Shown here: one piece after another, positions 1 to 7,334 of the stretch
Position numbering within the stretch: the first letter of the stretch is position 1
Layout of the letters: each line of letters opens with the position of its first letter
Assembly: GCA_947624995.1 (NCBI GenBank)
Contig: CANQMS010000005.1
Location: forward strand, 21,755-85,754
Direction: 5' to 3'
DNA from: an uncultured Clostridia bacterium
GTDB lineage: Bacteria; Bacillota; Clostridia; Oscillospirales; CAG-272
DNA: 64,000 bases
Program-made: the position numbers and the translations under genes
Notes under the pieces: generated by a model
Database searches by the model: none
Told to the model about the DNA's origin: nothing
The model's input: only the letters and a program-made list of their open reading frames with translations

Positions 1-11
1 GAGGATGAAAT

Positions 12-965
12 ATGTTTAAATACGCCCTTCAGAGGATATTCTACATGTTTTTCGTATTTATGATAATTACATTCATGTCGTTTGTCCTCATCCGCATGCT
101 GCCCCTGCCGGCGCTCGCGCCGAACGACCCGCACACTGAGATCCTCGAGATCAGGCGTGAGGCGCTCGGCTACAATAAGCCTTATCTCGAGCAGTTCTGG
201 ATATTTATTAGAGGCATCGTCACCAAGTGGGACTGGGGCACGAGCGAAAAGCTCTACATAGGGCGTGATGTCTGGCAGGTCTTTGTCGAAAAGCTGCCCG
301 CATCCATGATAGTCAACTTCTATTCGATCCTCTGGACGATCCCGGTCGGCATTGCCTTCGGTATCGCCGCGGCGCTCAAAAAGAACACCTGGGTCGACTA
401 CACCATATCGACGCTGACGATGGTCGTCATATCCGTGCCGAGCTTTGTGTACGCGTTTTTGATCCAGTACCTGCTCTGCTTCAAGTGGAGACTGTTCCCG
501 TTCGTCATGAAGGCGGGCACGGATTACTTCAGCTGGGATATGTTCGTGTCGATCGTCCCGCCTATTCTGGCGCTCAGCTTCGGCGTTATCGCGGGCTTCT
601 GCCGCACGACGCGCGCCGAGCTGACAGAGGTTTTGACGAGCGAATTTATGCTGCTTGCCCGCACTAAGGGTCTGACAAAGACGCAGGCGACCGTACGCCA
701 CGCGCTGCGGAACTGCTTTGTCGTCGTCGTTCCCGCCATCTTCGGCGAGTTCATCGGCATCATCGGCGGCTCGCTCATTATCGAGAGAATATTCTCGATC
801 CCCGGCGTCGGCAACCTGACGATCAACGCCATCAACGGTCTTGACTACAACATCTTCATGCTGTCGACCTGCTTCTATACCGCTATCGGGCTCGCGGCGG
901 GACTCGTCGTCGACATAAGCTACGGATTTATCGACCCGCGTATCCGCATGGGTTCAAAGAAATAA
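12..965 (+). CDS. oppB: Oligopeptide ABC transporter permease, OppB-like
   Basis: Inner-membrane permease of a binding-protein-dependent peptide importer; with OppC it forms the channel driven by OppD and OppF. The 317 residues match the usual OppB/DppB length. An N-terminal membrane segment lies at about 10-30, followed by an extracytoplasmic loop and about five more helices. The cytoplasmic EAA-type loop that docks the ATPase is visible as LLARTKGLTKTQATVRHALR near 215-235. A GAGG ribosome site sits at the window edge just upstream of the ATG. The gene opens the oppB-C-D-F run; a binding protein (oppA) would be expected to the left but is outside the window. Unlike its three partners it carries no large insertion. 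Family assignment is secure; substrate cannot be read from sequence. Confidence 0.93.
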   Translation: MFKYALQRIFYMFFVFMIITFMSFVLIRMLPLPALAPNDPHTEILEIRREALGYNKPYLEQFWIFIRGIVTKWDWGTSEKLYIGRDVWQVFVEKLPASMIVNFYSILWTIPVGIAFGIAAALKKNTWVDYTISTLTMVVISVPSFVYAFLIQYLLCFKWRLFPFVMKAGTDYFSWDMFVSIVPPILALSFGVIAGFCRTTRAELTEVLTSEFMLLARTKGLTKTQATVRHALRNCFVVVVPAIFGEFIGIIGGSLIIERIFSIPGVGNLTINAINGLDYNIFMLSTCFYTAIGLAAGLVVDISYGFIDPRIRMGSKK

Positions 966-977
966 GGGGGGAGAGAG

Positions 978-2501
978 ATGGAATACGAAAAAATTCCGGC
1001 GGAAAAATTCCGGTTCGTACAGGAAAACGAAAAGCTCCACGACAAAGAGCTGCAGACAAAGGCTCGCGGCTTCTTTGCGGACGCTATGATCCGCTTCGGC
1101 AAGAACAAGTCCTCCGTTATCGCGACATGGATACTTCTCGCGCTCGCGCTGTTCTCGATAATCTCGCCTATAATTTCCCCGTACAGCATTTGGGATAAGG
1201 ATCAGATATACCTGAACTATGCTCCATACATACCGGGCATCGCGGACTCCGGTCTCGGCATCTTTGACGGTGCGAGGACGCTCAACAGCCAGAACGAGAC
1301 GTCCATGAATTTCTGGCGCGGCATCAGTGAAGAAACGGGCAGGAATCCCGTCATCCGCACGCTCGGCGAGCACGAGACCACGGTCAGGGACCACGGCAGG
1401 GACGTCGTCCGCACGACGTATGACATCGAGGTCAACTTCTATTATGCGAAGGGCATACTGTACCGCACCCTGACGTATGAGGAGTTCGACAAGATACAGG
1501 CATGGCAGAACGAGACGGGCATCCAGGTCATATATCCCTATGTCGAGCAGAAGGATATAAACGGCATCTCCGACAACCCGAACATCTGGTACAAGGTCAA
1601 TTCCAAGGGCGCGGCTCAGCTCGATGCAAACGGAAACTTCATCCCCATGTATTCGACGCGCACCGAGATACAGGGCAGGGAGTACAATTCGATCCGCATC
1701 CCAAGCGACCCCGGCAACTACATTTATTCCTATGCAAAGTCGGGCGCGGTTCAGTGCCGCGTGTGCTACTATAACTATTATATTTATCTGAACGGTCACG
1801 AGCCCATGTTTATCATGGGGACGAACGCGATGGGGCAGGATATCTTCTGCGGCATCGGCGTCGGCGCGAGGTTCTCGATTTTGTTCGCGATCTTCGTCTC
1901 GGCTATCAACTTGACGATCGGCGCCGTTTACGGTGCGCTTCAGGGCTATTACGGCGGCTGGGTCGACATGCTGCTCGACCGTATCTCCGACATTCTGTCC
2001 GGCGTCCCGTTCGTCGTTGTCACGACGCTGTTCCAGCTCCATCTCGCAAAGCGAGTCGGCATCGTTCCGTCGTTTCTGTTCGCCTTCGTCCTGACGGGGT
2101 GGATAGGCATGGCGGCGCTGACGCGGCGCCAGTTCTACCGCTTCAAGGGGCAGGAGTTCATCCTCGCCGCGCGCACGCTCGGCGCCTCGGACTGGAGACT
2201 GATGTTCAAGCACATCTTCCCGAACGGTATCGGATCAATAATCACAAGCTGCGCGCTCGTAATCCCCGGCGTCATCGGTTCGGAAACGAGCATGACATAC
2301 CTCGGCATCGTCGACTTGTCATCCTTCGCCGGAACGACGATAGGTACGCTTTTGTCACAGGGCAACGCCGTCGTGACGACGGCGCCGCACGCGGTGCTCT
2401 ACCCGAGCATATTCTTAGGACTCCTTATGATATGCTTCAACCTGTTCGGCAACGGTCTGCGCGACGCCTTCAACCCGACGACGAGAGGAGTTGACGACTG
2501 A
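978..2501 (+). CDS. oppC: Oligopeptide ABC transporter permease, OppC-like, with large extracytoplasmic insertion
   Basis: Second permease of the peptide importer. At 507 residues it is about 200 longer than ordinary OppC (roughly 300). The N-terminal membrane helix is at about 46-68, but the next helix does not begin until about 296. Between them lies a polar, aromatic-rich stretch predicted to be outside the membrane. The C-terminal half is normal, with the ATPase-docking motif AARTLGASDWRLMFKHIFPN near 395-415. The ATG follows a purine-rich GGGGGGAGAGAG site 12 bp after oppB, and its TGA overlaps the oppD ATG. The insertion may be an extra docking or gating domain facing the binding protein; that is inference. 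Core function is secure. Confidence 0.92.
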   Translation: MEYEKIPAEKFRFVQENEKLHDKELQTKARGFFADAMIRFGKNKSSVIATWILLALALFSIISPIISPYSIWDKDQIYLNYAPYIPGIADSGLGIFDGARTLNSQNETSMNFWRGISEETGRNPVIRTLGEHETTVRDHGRDVVRTTYDIEVNFYYAKGILYRTLTYEEFDKIQAWQNETGIQVIYPYVEQKDINGISDNPNIWYKVNSKGAAQLDANGNFIPMYSTRTEIQGREYNSIRIPSDPGNYIYSYAKSGAVQCRVCYYNYYIYLNGHEPMFIMGTNAMGQDIFCGIGVGARFSILFAIFVSAINLTIGAVYGALQGYYGGWVDMLLDRISDILSGVPFVVVTTLFQLHLAKRVGIVPSFLFAFVLTGWIGMAALTRRQFYRFKGQEFILAARTLGASDWRLMFKHIFPNGIGSIITSCALVIPGVIGSETSMTYLGIVDLSSFAGTTIGTLLSQGNAVVTTAPHAVLYPSIFLGLLMICFNLFGNGLRDAFNPTTRGVDD

Positions 2502-4657
2502 TGGAAAACAAGTTACAGGTAAGAAACCTGCGGATCTCGTTCCGCACATCGAACGGCAAGGTCCAGGCTGTCCGCGGTATAGACTTCGACCTGCGCGAGG
2601 GCGAAACGCTCGCCATCGTCGGCGAGTCCGGCTCGGGCAAGTCCGTCACCTCGAAGGCGATCCTCGGCATCTCCGCCGGAAACGCGATCGTCGAATCGGG
2701 CGAGATAATCTATGACGGGCAGGACCTCCTTAAAATAAGCGAAGAGGACTTCCACAGGATCCGCGGCGACAAGATCGCCATGATATTCCAGGACCCGATG
2801 TCCAGCCTCGACCCGATCGTCACCATCGGTCACCAGCTCACCGAGGCGATGATATTAAAGGGGAAGGCAAGGCAGAAGGAGAGCAGAAGGCTCTTCAACA
2901 CCTACTTAAAGAATCTTAAAAACGCAATGACCGCCTCCGGCGTCGACGCGACCGTTGCCGCCGAGAGCTGCAAAAACTTTGACAAGTTCGAGTTCAAGCA
3001 CATTGAGCTCGAGTCCGCGTACAACACCGCGCACGAGGCGGCGAACGAGGCGATAGAGGATATCGACGAGCTCGTCTTCGGTCTCGAGCACGGCTCGGAC
3101 AAGGACGCGTCGTACCACATCAAGGACATCGTCAAGGAGACGAAATCATCCGTCAACGAGTACGTGCTCAAGGATGACGCCGCAAAGGCGCGCGAGCTCG
3201 CGGGCTCGCTCTCCGGGCTCTATAAAAAGGACAGGCACAGCCGCGATTTTGCGGAGCTTATTTCGGCTCTAAAATCTCTCGGTGAGATTTTGAAGTCGTC
3301 GGTCGGCAAGCCCGTCCCGAATTTCTTCCGGATGGGATATTATCTCACGTTCTCGGGACAGCCGCTGCCGGATATGCCGATAGAGAAGCTCAACGACTTC
3401 CTCAAGGAATACCTCGACAACAACTTCATGAAAGCGTTCATCGCGAACGCGAAGCAGGCGCTCCGCTATTCGGCGAACGAGTCCCGCTCGAAGATGGCTG
3501 CCGCCATCGACGCGATGAAGGCGGAAAAGGGCGTTTTCGCGAGCGAAAACCTCGTGAAAAAGGACTGCTACGACGCGCAGAAGCGTCTGTCCGATGCCGT
3601 CAGGGCGACGATAGACAACCTCGCCATAACGAAGGATTCGCTGACGTTCACGTTCTCGTCGAGCCTTAAGAGCGAGCTTGACACGTACTTCGGCGCGATA
3701 AAGAAGAACAAAAAGGCGGAGGCTGTACACGCGCGCGACCAGCGCCGGTATGACAGGCAGGTAAAGCGCGGCAAAAAGCCGACGTGGGAGGTGGCGGATG
3801 CCGCCGTCACGGACCTTCTGATGATCAAGGGCAACATCGCCCACCTTATCGACAGGCTCACCGAGCATTACAGGGAAAATATCACCGCAGACGAAAAGCG
3901 GGATTACGATTCCGAGACGATCAGAGTCATCGACTATCTGAAGGAAAACGCATCCGGCGTCGTCGCGAAGGTCACGCGCCGCGTCGCGAAGGACCGCGCC
4001 ATCCGCCTGATGGAGGAGGTCGGCATCGCGGAGCCGCACAAGAGGTACAATCAGTATCCGTTCGAGTTCTCCGGCGGTATGCGCCAGAGGATAGTTATCG
4101 CGATCGCGCTCGCCGCGAACCCGGACATCCTCATCTGCGACGAGCCGACGACGGCGCTTGACGTTACGATACAGTCCCAGATCCTCGAGCTCATAAACAA
4201 GCTGAAGGTAGAGCGCAATCTCTCCGTCATCTTCATCACGCACGACCTCGGCGTCGTCGCGAACATGGCGGACAATGTCGCCGTCATGTACGCGGGCAAG
4301 ATCGTCGAGTACGGCACGTCCGAGGACATCTTCTACCGCGCGGCGCATCCGTACACGTGGGCGCTTCTGTCCTCGATGCCGGACCTCGACACGAACGAAA
4401 AGCTCGAGTCCATCCCCGGCACGCCGCCGAACATGATCTACCCGCCGAAGGGAGACGCGTTCGCTCCGAGAAACAAGTACGCTATGGCGATCGACTTTGA
4501 GCGCCAGCCGCCGATGTTCAAGATCAGCGAGACACATTCCGCGGCGACATGGCTCCTGCATCCGGATGCTCCGAAGGTCGAGCCTCCGAAGATACTGCGC
4601 GACAGGATCGAAAGAATGAGCAGAGGGAGGAAGACTGACAATGCAGAACAACAGTGA
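2501..4657 (+). CDS. oppD: Oligopeptide ABC transporter ATPase, OppD-like, with about 370-residue helical insertion
   Basis: ATP-hydrolysing subunit for peptide uptake. Walker A GESGSGKS is at 41-48, the Q-loop (IFQDPMSSLDP) near 95-105, the signature FSGGMRQR near 523, Walker B ILICDEPTTALD near 540 and the switch His (ITHD) near 580. Normal OppD is about 330 residues; this one has 718 because about 370 charged, Lys/Glu/Ala-rich, probably alpha-helical residues are inserted between Q-loop and signature, in the helical subdomain. The C-terminal oligopeptide-binding region is present, but the usual Cys-rich motif there (CxFxPRCPxA type) reads GDAFAPRNKYAMA, so the cysteines that could hold an iron-sulfur cluster are missing. 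Start codon overlaps the oppC stop. All core ATPase motifs look intact. Confidence 0.92.
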   Translation: MENKLQVRNLRISFRTSNGKVQAVRGIDFDLREGETLAIVGESGSGKSVTSKAILGISAGNAIVESGEIIYDGQDLLKISEEDFHRIRGDKIAMIFQDPMSSLDPIVTIGHQLTEAMILKGKARQKESRRLFNTYLKNLKNAMTASGVDATVAAESCKNFDKFEFKHIELESAYNTAHEAANEAIEDIDELVFGLEHGSDKDASYHIKDIVKETKSSVNEYVLKDDAAKARELAGSLSGLYKKDRHSRDFAELISALKSLGEILKSSVGKPVPNFFRMGYYLTFSGQPLPDMPIEKLNDFLKEYLDNNFMKAFIANAKQALRYSANESRSKMAAAIDAMKAEKGVFASENLVKKDCYDAQKRLSDAVRATIDNLAITKDSLTFTFSSSLKSELDTYFGAIKKNKKAEAVHARDQRRYDRQVKRGKKPTWEVADAAVTDLLMIKGNIAHLIDRLTEHYRENITADEKRDYDSETIRVIDYLKENASGVVAKVTRRVAKDRAIRLMEEVGIAEPHKRYNQYPFEFSGGMRQRIVIAIALAANPDILICDEPTTALDVTIQSQILELINKLKVERNLSVIFITHDLGVVANMADNVAVMYAGKIVEYGTSEDIFYRAAHPYTWALLSSMPDLDTNEKLESIPGTPPNMIYPPKGDAFAPRNKYAMAIDFERQPPMFKISETHSAATWLLHPDAPKVEPPKILRDRIERMSRGRKTDNAEQQ

Positions 4658-5834
4658 CGAAGTTTTACTGAGGGTAGAACACCTCTGCCAGTATTTTAAG
4701 ATCGGTCCGAACGCCGTGACGAAAGCCGTCGACGACGTCAGCTTCGATATAAAGCGCGGCGAGGTCTTCGGTCTTGTCGGCGAGTCCGGCTGCGGAAAGA
4801 CGACGACGGGGCGCTCGATAATCAAGCTCTACAATATCACCTCCGGCAGCGTCTATTTCAAAGGCATAAGGATCGCCGCGGGCGTCAAGTCGTACAAGGA
4901 CGCCATTTCGAAGGCGAGGGCTGACCTCAAGGCGGGGACGATCGACAGCGCCGAGTGCAGCCGCATCATAGCCGAGAACAAGGCGGCGATCAAGGCTGCG
5001 AATAACGACCAGAAGAACTGCGACCGCGAATATTCGCGCAAGTGCGTCGAATCCGTCAAGGCGGAATATGCGCCGAAGCTCGCGTCCGCCGCGGGCGAGG
5101 AGCTTTCAAAGCTCAAAAAAGAGTACAGCAATGAGCTCCGCAAGGCGAGGAACACGCGCCTTGTGACGCAGATACAGATGATATTCCAGGACCCGATCGC
5201 GTCGCTCGATCCGAGAATGACGGTCCGCGAGATAATCGCCGAGGGTCTTGTGATCCAGGGGGAACGCGACAAAAAGGTCATCGACGAAAAGGTTTACGAG
5301 ATGCTCGAGCTCGTCGGACTCGTCCGCGAGCACGCGTCCCGTTATCCGCACGAGTTCTCGGGCGGTCAGCGCCAGCGCATCGGCGTCGCGCGCTCGATCA
5401 TAATGAATCCCGAGCTCATAATCGCGGACGAACCTGTCTCGGCGCTTGACGTTTCCGTTCAGGCGCAGGTAATCAATCTCTTGAACGAGCTGCGCGACCG
5501 GTTCGGATTGACGCTTCTGTTCATAGCGCACGACCTCTCCGTCGTCAAGTATTTCTCCGACCGCATCGGCGTTATGTACTACGGCAAGATGGTCGAGCTC
5601 GCCGACTCAGACGAGCTGTTCCTCAACCCGCTCCATCCTTACACGAAGTCGCTCCTGTCCGCGATCCCGCTGCCCGACCCGAACTACGAGAAGGCGCGCC
5701 GCAGGATCACGTACAATCCGCTCGCGGCTCACGATTACTCGGTCAACGGACCGTCGTTCCGCGAGATCAAGCCGGGGCACTTCGTAATGTGCAATGACGC
5801 GGAGTTTGAGCAGTACAAGAAAGAACTCAAATAA
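4641..5834 (+). CDS. oppF: Oligopeptide ABC transporter ATPase, OppF-like, with about 95-residue insertion
   Basis: Second ATPase of the peptide importer, expected to pair with OppD. Walker A GESGCGKTT is at 48-56, Q-loop IFQDPIASLDPRMT from about 181, signature FSGGQRQR near 238, Walker B IIADEPVSALD near 260, switch His in LFIAHDLS. A Lys/Ala/Glu-rich, probably coiled-coil segment occupies about 80-175, between Walker A and the Q-loop, where ordinary OppF has only a short link; total 397 against about 310-330. The ATG lies inside the end of oppD with a GGGAGG site 11 bp upstream, indicating translational coupling. The insertion is in a different place from that of OppD, so the two may touch each other; this is inference. 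Confidence 0.92.
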   Translation: MQNNSDEVLLRVEHLCQYFKIGPNAVTKAVDDVSFDIKRGEVFGLVGESGCGKTTTGRSIIKLYNITSGSVYFKGIRIAAGVKSYKDAISKARADLKAGTIDSAECSRIIAENKAAIKAANNDQKNCDREYSRKCVESVKAEYAPKLASAAGEELSKLKKEYSNELRKARNTRLVTQIQMIFQDPIASLDPRMTVREIIAEGLVIQGERDKKVIDEKVYEMLELVGLVREHASRYPHEFSGGQRQRIGVARSIIMNPELIIADEPVSALDVSVQAQVINLLNELRDRFGLTLLFIAHDLSVVKYFSDRIGVMYYGKMVELADSDELFLNPLHPYTKSLLSAIPLPDPNYEKARRRITYNPLAAHDYSVNGPSFREIKPGHFVMCNDAEFEQYKKELK

Positions 5835-6226
5835 TGAAGCGGAAACCTGACAAAGGGGAGACAATATCGGCGTTCATCGCCGGTGCTCTGATCGCTGTCG
5901 CTGTGTTCGCGCTCGGAATGTCTCGCGCGAACGGCGTGCTTCGCTCGGTGTGCGACGGATTTTTCGTCGCGGGCGGGCTGCTTCTCGGCGTCGGCGCGCT
6001 GAAGTGGGTCAGGAACCGCGGCGCGTTCGACACGGTAAGCTACAGCGTCAGCTCGACGTTCCGGACGCATCTGCCCGGCGCCGCCGGCAGGGAGCGCGAA
6101 ACGATATACGATTACCGCGAAAGAAAGGAAAAGTCGCGCCGACCGTCGCTGCCGGTGCTCCTTGCGGGAGCCGTATATATGCTCCTGTCGATCATAGCGC
6201 TCGCGGTATTCCATATCGCGGAATAA
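5834..6226 (+). CDS. DUF3899-like small membrane protein
   Basis: Predicted 130-residue integral membrane protein of unknown function. Two hydrophobic segments lie at about 12-30 and 41-56 and a third at about 107-127. The stretch from residue 41, with GGLLLGVGALKWV followed by RNRGAFD, resembles the DUF3899 family from memory. The central part is basic and polar and probably cytoplasmic. The ATG overlaps the oppF stop (TAATG), so it is translated as the last gene of the opp operon, followed by a strong terminator. It could be an accessory of the transporter or a hitchhiker; nothing in the sequence decides this. Confidence 0.75.
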   Translation: MKRKPDKGETISAFIAGALIAVAVFALGMSRANGVLRSVCDGFFVAGGLLLGVGALKWVRNRGAFDTVSYSVSSTFRTHLPGAAGRERETIYDYRERKEKSRRPSLPVLLAGAVYMLLSIIALAVFHIAE

Positions 6227-6240
6227 AGTCATCCGGTATA

Positions 6241-6273
6241 TCCGGGAGGACGTGGCGTCCTCCCGGATTTTTT
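6241..6273 (+). terminator. Rho-independent terminator of the opp operon
   Basis: A 12-bp perfect GC-rich stem (6241-6252 with 6256-6267), 3-nt loop, followed by six T residues. It lies 15 bp after the DUF3899-like stop. Confidence 0.93.
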
Positions 6274-6311
6274 CATGCGCGAAAAAATGCGGCGGCGGCG
6301 CGTTTTTGAGA

Positions 6312-6340
6312 TTGAAATAGTCGGGCGGTTATGGTAGAAT
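6312..6340 (+). promoter_or_regulatory. Sigma-A-type promoter for the GH43 gene
   Basis: TTGAAA at 6312-6317 and TAGAAT at 6335-6340, 17-bp spacer, with TATGG just before the -10 (TRTG extension). The gene therefore has its own promoter after the opp terminator. Confidence 0.8.
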
Positions 6341-6373
6341 AAATATGAAAAAGACCGAGGAGGAGAAAAAGAC

Positions 6374-7333
6374 ATGAAATACAATTCACCGCTCGTTCCG
6401 CAGCGCGCGGACCCGTTCGTATACCGCCACACCGACGGCTGGTATTATTTCACGGGCAGCGTCCCGTCCTACGACAGAATAGAGCTGCGCCGCTCGAAGA
6501 CGATAAACGGGCTTTCGGCGGCGGAGCCGGTCGACGTATGGCACAAGCACAGCCACGGTCCGATGGGAGATCACATCTGGGCGCCGGAGCTGCACTATCT
6601 CGACGGCAAATTCTACATCTATTTCGGCGCCGGGGAGGCGGAGAACAAGTGGGCGCTGCGCCCGTACGTGCTCGAGTGCGAGGGGCAGGACCCGATGAAG
6701 GACGGCTGGCGCGAGCTCGGTATGATGCAGCGCGCAAAAAATGACGAGGCGTCGTTCACGGGATTCTCGCTCGACGGGACCGTATTTGAGGCGGCGGGCG
6801 AGAGATATTACGTCTGGGCTGAAAAGGTCGGCTTCGGCAACGGGCTTCTGACCTCGAACCTCTATATCGCGAAGATGGCGACGCCGTGGAGCCTGTCGAC
6901 GCCCGCAATGGAGCTGACGACGCCGGATTACGACTGGGAGCGCGTCGGCTTTTGGGTCGACGAGGGACCGGCGGCGCTCGTGCGCGGCGGGAAGATATAC
7001 CTCACGTTCTCGTCGTCGGCGACGGGCGCGTGCTACTGCATGGGCATGATGGAGGCGGACGAGGGAGCGGACCTGCTCGACCGCAATTCGTGGAAAAAGT
7101 CGCGGCATCCTGTCCTCGAAACGGACGCCGAGCTCGGAATTTTCGGTCCGGGGCACAACAGCTTCACGGTCGCCGAGGACGGGGAAACGGTGCTTTCGAT
7201 ATACCACGCCCGCCCGTACGAGAAGATCGTGGGCGATCCGCTCTACGATCCGAACCGCCACGCGCACGTGATGGAGGTCGCGTTTGACGCGGGCGGCAGA
7301 CCCGTATTCAGATTCCCGCGGGAGGAAAAGTAA
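6374..7333 (+). CDS. Glycoside hydrolase family 43-like protein
   Basis: Probable five-bladed beta-propeller glycosidase acting on arabinose- or xylose-containing oligosaccharides. The 319 residues fit a single-domain GH43 enzyme. Three family landmarks are visible: RADPFVY near the N-terminus with the general-base Asp, SLDGTVF in the middle with the pKa-modulating Asp, and DEGPA near 200 with the general-acid Glu. WAPELHY, GPGHNSF and YHARPY are further family-type blade motifs. There is no signal peptide, so it is probably cytoplasmic and acts on imported oligosaccharides. A GAGGAGGAG ribosome site precedes the ATG, and the pcrA start follows its stop by 1 bp, so the two genes are probably co-transcribed. 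Exact substrate is uncertain. Confidence 0.87.
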   Translation: MKYNSPLVPQRADPFVYRHTDGWYYFTGSVPSYDRIELRRSKTINGLSAAEPVDVWHKHSHGPMGDHIWAPELHYLDGKFYIYFGAGEAENKWALRPYVLECEGQDPMKDGWRELGMMQRAKNDEASFTGFSLDGTVFEAAGERYYVWAEKVGFGNGLLTSNLYIAKMATPWSLSTPAMELTTPDYDWERVGFWVDEGPAALVRGGKIYLTFSSSATGACYCMGMMEADEGADLLDRNSWKKSRHPVLETDAELGIFGPGHNSFTVAEDGETVLSIYHARPYEKIVGDPLYDPNRHAHVMEVAFDAGGRPVFRFPREEK

Positions 7334-7334
7334 C

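Noticed and set aside
6374..7333. GH43 gene as a member of the opp operon
   Set aside because: A strong terminator ends opp at 6241-6273 and the gene has its own promoter at 6312-6340.
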